A DNA stretch of 64,000 nt from positions 59,047,920 through 59,111,919 of the forward strand of contig NC_087247.1 of assembly GCF_037042905.1 (NCBI RefSeq), given 5' to 3'. The notes below the pieces were generated by a model. The model made no database searches. It was not told the origin of the DNA and worked only from the letters and a program-made list of their open reading frames with translations. Shown here piece after piece: positions 21,259 to 34,200 of this stretch. The position numbers and the translations under genes are program-made. The DNA is from Lytechinus pictus. Lineage: Eukaryota > Echinodermata > Echinoidea > Temnopleuroida > Toxopneustidae. The stretch's first letter is position 1; each line of letters opens with the position of its first letter.

Positions 21259-24200
21259 GTAAAGTATAGAATAGATACAAGAGACAAAATTTATCATGAT
21301 TATATGATTTGTTAGCCGGAAAACGCGCCTTCACGTAATTTACGACAATCTTGTCAGTTCCGATTATTTATTAGAACATATTTATTCAGGTACAAAAGAT
21401 CAGCATAAAACTGTTTTTCATCAATGACCTGATGAAAAATTTTCAGTGGTAATCGCCTAGTCTTCACATTATTTTTGCAGTGATTTGTATGACCATAATA
21501 TATTTTCCGCGCCACTATATATAGGCATTCATTTTTGTCTCGCCCACCAGAGGTGAAGGCGAGACTTAGGGATCCAAATGTCGTCAGTCGTCCGTCCGTC
21601 ACAAACCTAATGACACATAACTCCACAACCGTAAGTCGCTTTTCGACCAAACTTGGATGGTAGATGGACTTGGGGGACCTGCATGTTAGGCTGCAGTCGG
21701 AGGTCACAGGTCATTTTCAGGTCAACGTTAAAGTTTACATGCAAGACTCTCTTATGACCTAACTCTGCAACCGGAAGTCGCTTTTCAACCAAACTTGGAT
21801 GGTAGGTGAACTTGGGGGACCTGCATGTTATGCTGCAGTTGAAGGTCACATGATAAGGTCAAAGGTCATTTTAGGTCAATGTTAAAGTTTACATGCAAGA
21901 CTCTCTTATGACACCTAACTCCGGAACCGTAAGTCACTTTTCAACCAAACTTGGATGGTAGATGGACTTGGGGACCTGCATGTTATGCTGCAGTCAGAGG
22001 TCACATGGTAAGGTCAAAGGTCATTTTTAGGTCAATGTTAAAGTTTTACATGCAAGACTCTCTTATGACACCTAACTCCGCAACCGTAAGTCACTTTTCA
22101 ACCAAACTTGGATGGTAGATGGACTTGGGGGACCTGCATGTTATGCTGCAGTCGGAGGTCACATGGTAAGCCAAAGGTCATTTTTAAGTCAACATTAAAG
22201 TTTACATGCAAGACTCTCTTATGACACCTAACTCTGCAACCGTAAGTCGCTTTTCAACCAAACTTGGATGATAGATGGACTTGGGGGACCTGCATGTTAT
22301 GCTGCAGTCGGAGGTCACATGGTAAGCCAAAGGTCATTTTTAAGTCAACATTAAAGTTTACATGCAAGACTCTCTTATGACACCTAACTCTGCAACCGTA
22401 AGTCGCTTTTCAACCAAACTTGGATGGTAGATGGACTTGGGGGACCTGCATGTTAGGCTGCAGTCGGAGGTCACAGGTCATTTTCAGGTCAACGTTAAAG
22501 TTTACATGCAAGACTCTCTATATATGACAGCTTACTCTGCAACCGGAAGTCGCTTTTCAACCAAACTTGGATGGTAGGTGAACTTGGGGGACCTGCATGT
22601 TATGCTGCAGTTGAAGGTCACATGATAAGGTCAAAGGTCATTTTAGGTCAATGTTAAAGTTTACATGCAAGACTCTCTTATGACACCTAACTCTGCAACC
22701 GTAAGTTGCTTTTCAACCAAACTTGGATGGTAGGTGAACTTGGGAGACCTGCATGTTATGCTGCAGTCAGAGGTCACATGATAAGGTCAAAGGTCATTTT
22801 TAGGTCAACGTTAAAGTTTACATGCAAGACTCTCTTATGACACCTAACTCCGCAACCGTAAGTCACTTTTCAACCAAACTTGGATGGTAGATGGACTTGG
22901 GGGACCTGCATGTTATGATGCAGTCAGAGGTCACATGGTAAGGTCAAATGTCATTTTCAGGTCAATGTTGCAGTTTACATGCAAGACTCTCTTATGACAC
23001 CTAACTCCGCAACCGTAAGTCACTTTTCAACCAAACTTGGATGGTAGATGGACTTGGGGGACCTGCATGTTATGCTGCAGTCGGAGGTCACATGGTAAGG
23101 TCAAAGGTCATTTTCAGGTCAAAATGAAAGTTTACGTGCAAGGCTCTTATGACAAGTGGTATCATCCCAGTCATTTCACAATGAAGTTTCGATACAATGA
23201 TGTTGCGTGCCTTCGCAAATCACGATATTTCTGGTTATTTTCATAAGTGGGCGAGACACAAAATCGATTTTGCCTTGTTAAATGATTATTTAGTTTTGTA
23301 TTTTTTTCACGCTTTACGAAAACCAATGGCAGTGTAATGAGAATCACTGTGTTAATTTATTTGTGAAAAAATTAGATGGTGTTTTTGGTAAAAGTAGAAA
23401 CATATGCTCTACCTTCTCCGACCTTGTCATTTAAAACCCGGTGGAGATAATTACACGAGGTTGTTGTTGATGGTTTGATGTCATGTTAATGGTATAGTTA
23501 ATGTAAAGCTACCTTTAAATGCTTAATTTGACAGGCGTATAGTCATCTAAACCAATAATAATTAGAAATAGCCGAGGCGAAAGCTAATGGGTCACGCTAA
23601 AACATAGATAAGCTGCAAAAAGCCTCATCTGACCCCCTTGAAAATGAAGACACTTATACCCTTTTTACACACGCTAAAATATCCTTAACCCCGTACTATA
23701 GGTGGGGCTAAATTGCCATTTAGCCCCACCTATAGTACGGGGTTAAGCTTAGCCCACTTTCTTTTTACACAGCATTTTTGCAAAGTGGGCTAACCCCACC
23801 TTTAGTACGGGATTATTTGGCCCTGCAAAAAAGCAGGGTTATCCCAGCAATTGCGGTGCTAAGAGCGATAGTACGGGGTTAAGATCGCTAGTGTAAAACG
23901 AAAGTGGGCTAAGCTTAACCCCGTACTATAGGTGGGGCTAAATGGCAATTTAGCCCCACCTATAGTACGGGGTTAAGGAAATGTTAGCGTGTGTAAAAAG
24001 GTACGAGTGAAGTACTTGTACTACGAATGATCGACAAAAACCACTAGTCCGGGGTTAGCGAGTTTCGTGTGTGAAAAGCAAGCATTCCTTATCCGGGGTT
24101 AGCGATAACAATTTGGCATGTGTGAAAAGGAAAAAAAATAGTACGGGGTTAAGGATAGTACGGGGTTAGCGATAGTCCGGGGTTAAGAAAATCCTGTGTA

Positions 24201-25240
24201 AAAAGGGTATTTCTGTATACACTTCTGGGGGGGGGTACAGGGGAGGGTGTGAGTCGTTGTTCGAAAGGCGTATTTAGCCAAAGTATCTAACGGAAAATTT
24301 GAAATGAAAAATTGTTTTAAAAATGTATACAAATTCGACAAATCTTGTTTGTTTCGAGAAGTAAAACTATTTCAAACAATCATGACTGAGCTGAGCTTTA
24401 TCTCTTTCATCTATAGGGCTCTGCATGAGCCCTTTATTTATTCATGCAAACAAAATACATGAACAGAATTTGAATTCCTTTCGTAAAATTTTACATCATG
24501 GTTGGATTTCAGGGACTGACTGGAACGCAGGGGGGGGGGGGGGGCAAAGGAAGCATAACTCTTAATTACTGATGATTTTGATGTGAATTATTTTCTTATT
24601 CAACAGATGACTGCAATCAAACGGTATATTCGGCTTTTGATAGCGATTGCAGTGTAGAAAGGTCAGGCGGGATATACAATTCACTCGGCAGAGACTTCAT
24701 TTTTGATGGATCGTTTTACTTCGACATACCCTTATTTGATTCAGATTCTCCGATTTGGATTGACAGGGTAAGATACAACAAACCGTTTACATAAGTATTA
24801 TCGAAAAAAATACACATGATCGACTTTAGGAACGATTTGATTATGAAATGCTAGACTATAAGATCCCAAATCTCCTGACATTTAAAGGCAAATGATTTCA
24901 TTAATTGTATCAGAAATTATACATGTAATTGTTAATCGCTAGAATGTTGATAAGCATCTAAAGCCAATGCAATGGCCGTGAAAGTCATTTGGCTTGTCAC
25001 TTTTCAATTGATCGTAAAGTCATGTCTAACTGAACGAACAACGTTATGACACACTTCCCTGATATCATTTCATACAATAGAAAACGCACAGAAGCATGCT
25101 TATCAATGGTGATATCAGAAGAAGAAAAAACAGGACCAAAATGACTTTTAAACACCTTTTGGTTGAATATTCGAATCCTGTTACTGAAAACACGCACACT
25201 GCTTTTGCGTTGAATTTAATCCAATATTGATAAATGTATG

Positions 25241-25296
<56 letters not shown>

Positions 25297-28200
25297 AGGG
25301 TGAGGGTGTGTGTGTGTGTGTGAGGGTGGTTTGTGAGTGTAAAGACATACTAAATCATTTGCCCATCAGAAAACCCACTTGCATTATTTGCAATATCATA
25401 TTGTCACGAATAAAATTATAAGCCTATGTCATTGCCATATAATTCCACCTATTCAGTTACCTATTCATCACACTTAACTGGTTTTACCTTTGTAGGGGTT
25501 CTTTAACTTTATTTGATAAAGAAATGACATTACACATAATTATATACTATTACTAACATGTAAGATTTAGCAACACGCCCTATCCTTGATTTGGTACACC
25601 CCCCACCTTGCATGTCACTCGTTATTGAATGCATGTGGCTCTTAAAGGTTATAGTGTAAAAGATATAAAATATTTGTTCATATTTCACGAATTTACATCT
25701 TTTACTCAATTCGACCGGGTGCCCGATGAAAATAAATCATCAGCGCATATACATCAGCATCTTGTTCACTCGGCAGAGTAAAAATTAAATATCAACGTAT
25801 ATAATGTGTTGTTTATAAACCCCCTTCTCAAGTATGGAATGAGTTGAATATTTCAGGGTATAGTCGATGCCATAAGCTTTCTAATATTCAATTACTAAAT
25901 CTGTAAAGTGCATGCATGCTCAAAGGTATATTGCCGAGATAGGGCCAAATGACGACTGAAAACACATTCAATGACTGCCATACTTCTTTTTTTAGATATT
26001 CGATATAATTCACATTACTTACCCTTAGCTTTAATCATAGCTATCATCATAGCTTTAATAAGCTTTAACAATTTGAAAAATAACCAAGATTGGTTGTGAA
26101 TTGTGACTAATTAAACTGATCTGAAAGCCGACTCAAATCCTCCCCCATAAAAAAATAATAAGTGCATGGCACAATTCTGATTCATCACTAGATAATACAT
26201 GCCACATTGTGCATTTGTCGTGAAGAGTCTGAAATAAAATGTATCCTTTTTGATAATTTTCTGCACTCAAATGCAAATGCTTCCTTTAAAAGTATGCGCA
26301 TTTCTAAAAAAAAACACATTTGGGATATGCTGAAAAATTCTAGGATAACATTTGTCTGTCTACAGACAGTAAAAAAATTTTAGGAGAAGAACTGAGAGAG
26401 TTTGTTAGAAACTCAAAACTTCAACCTTAAAATTTTCATAAAGAATCAAAACTTGAAAAAATATATATAATGGCCACTCCAATTTTTAAGATATGAATTT
26501 TAGATGATTCATATTATTGCATCATAGGCGGATCCAGGGGGGCGAGGGCCCGCCCCCCCCCCTATTGGCGGAGCAAAAAAAGGAAAGAAAGGAAAAAAGG
26601 GGAAGGGATGGAAAAGAGAAGAGAAAAAAAAGAAGAGGAGGAAGACGAGTGAATAAGATAAGATGAGGGGAAGACTTGGAAAATAAAAAGAATCTTTCAT
26701 GTCACTAAAATTTTCGCTCGCGCTTCGCGCTCGCATTGCCTGTTAGGTGAGTTTCATATCTTGTTCAATATGGAGTTTAAATATCAAGTTTGGAAGTCAA
26801 TATACAAAACAAATTTCACCTCGGAAATCGAACTTTCATTATTTTGTGTGATTTACGAATTGTTTTTAAAAAGTGCTCTGTAAAATGTTAGTTTTATGGT
26901 CTAAATATTAACATTTTCTGCTCGTGCTGTGCGCTCGCAAATTTTGATTAATCAGGTACCTATTATTTTCGTGTATTCCATAAAGCTTTCAAAATATCCC
27001 TTTTCAGGTCTGATTGTTAAAACGTACCAGCTAGCGCTGCACGCTCGCTTTTTGATTGGCGAGTTATGTATGTCTCAATATTGATTATACAACAAACTAC
27101 TTAAAACCCCCTTTTCATGACAGTTTATCCAAAACAATTCGCGATTTGCGCTCACATTAATGGTTTAAATATATTAACTTGATGCATCCTATTTATAATT
27201 GCAAAAGTGCTTTAAATGTCCAGATTTCGCGCCCTCATTAGGCATTTATAAATAAGATATTACTTTAATCATTAAACTGTCCCTTTTGTTGGATCTTAGC
27301 ACTAGCAAAGAGGAATATAGGAAGATAGTCATCATTTTCATATGCATGTTTCCACTCTTCCCGAAATTAAAAAATTCCAGGAAATTTCGGGAAATCCGAA
27401 AATTACAATTAAACAACAATTAAACGTAGCAACTATTTATATTCAGGTTATATTTAAATAATCTTTTACCTCCAATAGCTCGAGATTTTCCGCTCGCGCT
27501 CCGCGCTCGCTTTTTGTAACTTCTTTCCTGTTTCTTAAAGAGGGCGTGAACAAAAAGATGCTAAATTCAATGCTAAATTCCTTGATTTTTGCCACCTGTT
27601 TCAGGTCACATGACTAAAGGTCAAAGGTAATTTAGGGTCAATGAACTTTGGCCAAGTTGGGGGTATTTGTTGAATTACCGTCATAACTTTGAAAGTTTAT
27701 TGGTCTAGTTCATAAAACTTGGACATAAGAGTCATCAAGGATCACTGAACATCTCATGCGAGTTTCAGGTCACATGACCAAAGTCAAAGGTAATTTAAGG
27801 TCATTGAACTTTGGTCATTTTAGAGGTACTTATTAGATTGCTGTCATAATTTTCAAAGTCTATAGATATAGTGTATAAAATGTGGATATTGGGGTAATCA
27901 AGTATCACTGACAAGTTTTAGGTCACATGATCAAGGTCAAATATCAATGAACATAGTATTGTATCATTATGTGAATGGTGTTTTTTGTGAATAATTATTT
28001 TATAGTAGTTTTCAAAGTCAGCACTGCTGCTATATGTATATTGAATCGCATGATGCAGACCGCCAGAGGCATTCCACTTGTGAGGTCTAAATCTCGATTT
28101 TTCCCTCTCGCATCAATTGTTTAGTTATATACCTATCCTGTTCACGATTACAAAAATTGATTAAAATTTTAAATTCTTTATGTAGAAATGTCACAAATTT

Positions 28201-31200
28201 TCAGCTCGCGCTTAGATCTCGCACTATTTGATTGTTGAAATATGTAATGTCTTCATGGCTAAGTGCAAGCAGTCCTTAACAGGTACCTTTTTGATCAGTT
28301 CAAAACGTATATAACAATTTTCTGCTCGCGCCCTGCGCTCGCATTATTTATGTAAGGAAGATCCCCACTTACTCATCCTTTTCATGATTTACAAAACTTA
28401 AATAGAGTGCCTCGTTAAGTAGGTCTAAATCTCGAAATTTTCAGCTCGCGCTTTGCGCTCGCATCAATTGTTTAGTTATATACCTATTCTGTTTAAATAA
28501 CAAGTGCTTAGAATTTCCATTCCTTAGGTAAAAATGTCAAAAAATTTCAGCTCGCGCTTCGCGCTCGCATTATTTGATTTTTAAAATACGTAACGTCTTC
28601 ATGGCTAACTGCAAACAGTCTTTAACAGTACCTTTTCCATCAGTTCATTTCTGCTCGCGCTTCATGTTCGTAGTAATTATTCATTTGCATACACATCTTT
28701 TTCAGGAAAAAAAACATTGCCCAGAAGTATCAAACATTTTAGGAAAAAATACATAAAATTTCCAAAAATGTTATTATATATTATGTTTGTTCATAAGAAT
28801 AAAGCTAAGAAGTGATTATTAGGATAGGACTACCCCTTCAAAGAAACCAAAAATCCCGGCAAAAATCATCCCCCGAGCGGCTGATCGGGGAAAATATGAC
28901 TGGAAAAAAAATTCCGCCCCCCCCCCCCCCCCCCGATTGGCGGAGGATGGATCCGCCCCTGCATCTTTACCATATTTTGGACGGGGATTTCGATTATAAA
29001 GCTTTGCATTAAAAAGTTAAATCAAACTCTAAATCTCAATTTGCTGTGAACAGCCAAATTTTCAGATATTTATTCTATAAAACACATTTCACACACTGGC
29101 GGATCCACACTGTTAAAAATAACTCAAACACCGCTGTTTACCATGTTTACTATCTTGAACAACAAAGTTTAAATTCAAATAGTTAATTATCAATAATTTA
29201 AGCATGGTTGTTTAAGATTTTAAACACTTGTTTAAACTGTTTAAACAACTACTGTGCGATTCACATAGTAAACAGTGCAGGGGGCACAACCAGTCCGTGC
29301 CTTCTCCATTTGAAGGGCACAATTACAACAGTTAAAACAGAAATGTGCCTCCCCTTTGGAAAATCCTGGATATGCCCCTGCTTTCACGTATGATTTCATT
29401 TATTTAGGTGTATCTCAATTGGGGGATTGCAAGTCCAGATATTCCTCAACCTACAAATTTAACACAACAAGGATGGTTTATGCTACGTCTTTCATCAGTC
29501 AATTTTAACCTTTCTGATGTTATAAATAGAACTGAACTAGATGTTGTTACTCTTGAATTAACGCCAGATGTAAGTACTTTATCCTTTGTACTATAATTTG
29601 TTTAATCTAATAAAAGTGATTGGTTTTCGAGAAATCTATACCGAATCGTATACAAAATATAAACGCCATACTTTATTAAGCAATACAAGGGCTTGTAGTT
29701 AAAAAAAATCAAGCAATTCAACTAACTAGAGTCTTTGTAAATGTGACTGAATACTTATTACATTATATCCAAGGCATGGTCAAATTTATTCATCATTGTG
29801 TGTGAAGTCTTGACACATAAATCTCATCTCAATCTTGGGCTGAAATGTGAAAATAAAATATAGCAGTAACAGCATTATTATATGTTAAACTCGGAGGGTT
29901 ACGTTCGTTTTTCCGAATTTTCGTAATTCCGATGATTCGTAATTTCGAAGGTTCGTTAATCCGAAAATGAAATAAGGTTCGTTAATCCGAAAAAATGAAA
30001 TAATCTGTGGCGAAGCCTGGAAAACAGGAAGGGCAAGCGTGGTGGATGGTGTGTGTGTGGGGCGGGGGCTAGAAACACCGTTGCTGTTCAATTTTTATGA
30101 GGGGGCGGGCGGCGGTATACGTATTTTTGTTTGGGGTTCAAAGCCAAAAAAGGCACTTATAATTATGTAAAAATTTGTATTTTGGTGCAAACAGACATTA
30201 TCACCATGAGAATATCATCTGCGTGAAGTCGTTTTGTATTTTGTAGTAAGTTGTAGTTGAGCAAAGCTGGTGGCTGTTTTACCCCGCCCCCAGCCAAAAA
30301 GGCATGAAAGGGGATCGATGTCCCTATTTGAGGTCTTAATCGCTCCTATTTTGGTCCAAACAATCCCCAACCACCCACCCACAACCCCCCCCCCCCACGC
30401 CTGCGTATAGAGCGATTTTTTTTTTTAGGTTTGTAAGTGATAAACATGTAGAACGGATCTTTCAGTAGAAATTTAGAACTTGGACAAAACAATTCAAAAT
30501 GTATCAATACTCCCCTAGCGAAATTGACGAAATTGAACTAGCTTCCTATAAAGCCTATGATCACCCCTCTGAAAGAATTCTGCGTACGTAAACGCCCCTG
30601 GTATAACAGTAGATCAGACCCTTCCCACAGGGGCGGTGGAACCGGGGTGGCAGGGGGCACTGTGTCCCCCAAACAAAAATACGTTCCGCCGCCTCTGCCT
30701 TCCCATCCATCCTCGTATGTTTTCCCGGCTTCGCCACTGATTTCATTTATCGGATTAAGGAACCTTCAGAATAACGAACCTTATTTCATTTTACGATTAA
30801 TGAACCTTATTTCTTTTTGGGACAGTACGAACCTTCGGAATAACCCTACAAATGTTGGGATTAACGAACCCTCTTTCGTTTTCGGATTGACGAACATCGA
30901 TATAGGCAATTTACGTGTTTCGGAATAACGAACCTTCGGAATAAAGAACCTTCGGAATAGCGAACCTCCGGAATTACGGACTGTAACCAATTTATAACCC
31001 CTGTCTTACCACGATGCATAATGGTTTACACTTACACTATAGGACGTCGGTCGACAAGTAGAGAAGAAGTTTCGAGTGCCCTTGGAAGTTAACCAATCTG
31101 AAGTTGACGCTTTTGAGGTAGTATTAACCTATGTAATAGATGCACAACCCAGTGATGAAACTCCTTACACAGTTCCAGAGTTTCTCGATCCTGGTATTGT

Positions 31201-34200
31201 AGAATTAGAATTTGTCAGGTAAGCAATAATCCTATGGTAATAAACTACATAAGTGCGTGTATTTGAAAGATTTATAGGATGTGACTAATGATTTATCCCT
31301 CATTTTAATATCAAGTTCTCAGAAAAGGGGAATATGAATTTAATTGAATTTTATTGGATTTCCACAATCAAAATAAAAGTGTGCAAAGTTAGCATATTAT
31401 AATACAGTAGAGGCCACAAAAATAAAATTATCCCCTTACAAACAACAAGTACACATGCACATATAAAATTAAACATTTCAATGTAATAAAATAATGAATT
31501 TCACTAGTAAATAATTTACAATTAACCATAATCAAGTACACGCTCACCCAAACACACACACTCACACACTTTATACACTTACATGTCCTTTTGAATGAGT
31601 TCAAAGTTGGTTTTTCTCTTATAATTTCTTCAATAGTGTTCCATATTTCTGGACCTTTAAAGAAAATATAAAATGTTGAGCTGTTTGTTCTTGTTTGGGG
31701 AAAATGATATCTGCTGGATGATCTTGTATCATAATTGTGAAAATCAGAATTAAATTGAAAATATTTTGAAATTTGAATAGAAATTTTATTTCTGCAACAA
31801 AGATACATACAAATTCCAATATTATAGAAATTTTAAGTCATAAATATTCAAAATATGTAATTGAGAAAAAATTGGTTTCGAGTGGGCAAGATAAGAGGAT
31901 TTTTCTGCAATAAAAAAAGTCTGTTTATATATGAAGTATTTTAATTACACCAGGCAATGTTACAATAATTTAGATAAGGTAGAATAATAGCACTATATGT
32001 AGTCATCAATATGAATTTGGGCAAGAATCGTAATCTGTTGATAACAGTGTTGTAGTGCCTTCACTGCCTTGATGCTCAGCCTTGGCCTTAAGGTGCCTTA
32101 AGGCCTACTTTTTCAAAGCCTTGGCCTTGAACATTCGAGCCTTGGCCTTGAGAGGGCCTTGGCCTTAGCCTTGCGAATTTTGAGCCTTGAAATTTCAAGG
32201 CATTTTCAAGGCTTTTTCAAGGCATTTTATATTTTGTAATTTCATTTGTTTTTATATAAGTAATTATAAATGTTTCAATTGTTCTGTATATTTAATGACA
32301 CAAATGGTCAATACTACCAGTCAGCAGTAGCAGTAGCTGCAGCAGTAGTAAGTGTACTAGCAGTGCCATCAATTGTAATTATCACCGTTTTCAAGAATTA
32401 TCATCACATATGTAACAAAGAAAACAGCAGTGATGAAAAATAACATTATTTGGTAATGTGTTGTAATCATGACTAATGATGATAAAGAAAATATTAATAA
32501 TAATGATGGCAATAATGATTATGGCAAAGATTATAGTGATTCGATGACAGGAATAATTCTGACAGATCTGACTACAATTTTGACAACAATTTTGATACTA
32601 TAAAAATAGCTAACTCTACAGAATGATAACAAGGTTGATTTTTATTCCATTATGATTTTCCTTGTATTATTTTCTTTAGCCAACAAGAATGTTTTTAGTC
32701 TTGAAAAGATTTGGTAAACTTGAACACAATCTTAAATTTTGTCATATCCAAATAGGTTATGTCAATGGCATGATGAGCCAAAATTTTTGAGGGGCCAAGC
32801 ATGGTATATAGAGCAAAATTTCTGCAAAAAAAAAGTTGAGAGCGATTGGGGCGAGCGAGGGAGCAAAATTGTTCACCCTCTTAATATAAGAAAAGCTAAT
32901 TTTGTGATAGATTGTGACAATATGTTTAGAAAATGATATAACAATTACTCCTTTTCCTTTCTTTTTTTTCCTTTTCTAAGTTTATTCTTGGTGGTGGAAC
33001 TTCTTCTTCTCTCTCCCTCTCTTTTTTTGGTGGGGGCATTTCTGATATGGAATTGGAAGAGAGAGAGGGAGAGAGGAGAAGGGGAGAAATATGTGAGAGC
33101 GTATAAAGATGGGGTGACACATTTGGCTGGCTAGGCATGCATAATATACTGCAAAATCAGTTAATATGTTGATAGGCAGTACAGTGCATCTTTTCTAAAT
33201 TGTATATATTTTGTTTTGAGTCTAGTGTCTCAGACTGACAAAACAAAGCCAAAAAAATGTTTACTTCTTTTTAATCATATCGTTTGATAGTGAATTTCAT
33301 TTCACTACAACAGTTTCAAGGAAATAAACAACATATTTGTTTTTTGTGTCAGTGTGGTTTAATAGAGAACTCTATTTTACTGTTTCCAGAAATAATTTTG
33401 ATTTACCCTCCCCCAACTAAGGGTATATGGGGTGCACCCTGTTTATTTCATATCCTTTTGAATAAAACTATATTTTGTAAGATAAGTGAAGAAGATACAA
33501 GAAATGAGAATTGAAACTTAAAAGTGGATGTAAGCAGAAAAAAAATCCATGAAAACTGACAAGAGTCCTAAAAATGACTCATTTTCATGTCAGCATTTGA
33601 TAATTTTAACTTGCGCTTTGTACTCTCTTGCCCCCCCCCCGAAAAAATTTCCTGTTGGAAAAAAGCCCCATTTTCTATAAACGAAAATTCCCTTTTCTTC
33701 CAAATGAAATGTGCCCTTTTTCAAAAGGAAATACCTTTTTTATTGTAAAACATAACACAATTTAGGTTCGAAAATCACCAAATTTTGGATCGCGTTCGCG
33801 TCAATTATTGTTAAGTGCGGTAGTAATCCTGTTCATGGTTACAAAAATGTTTAAATTGTCCAGTTTTCAGGTTGGAATATCACAAATTTTTGCTCGCGTT
33901 CTTCACTCGCATCAATTATTGTTAAGTAAGGTACTCATTCTGTTCCCGTTTACAAAAAACAAATTCTTAGAATGTCCAGTTTTGAGCTTGCACTTTGCGC
34001 TCTCATTATTTGATTGGTGAGTTATGTTTTCTATTTATGAGTCACTGAATGCATTCCTTAACAGCTTTCTTTTCTGTATCAGTATATTACAAAATTCAGC
34101 TCGGGCTGCGCGCTCGCGTTAACTCCTTAGTTAGATACACATCGTTTTCATGAAACAGCTCAGAATATTTAATGTTCATGTCTTGTTACACGAAATGTCC

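Noticed and set aside
17900-23265. Possible CRISPR-like or coding repeat array
   Set aside because: Units are about 155 bp without short identical repeats and unique spacers, and frames break between units. This is satellite-type DNA.
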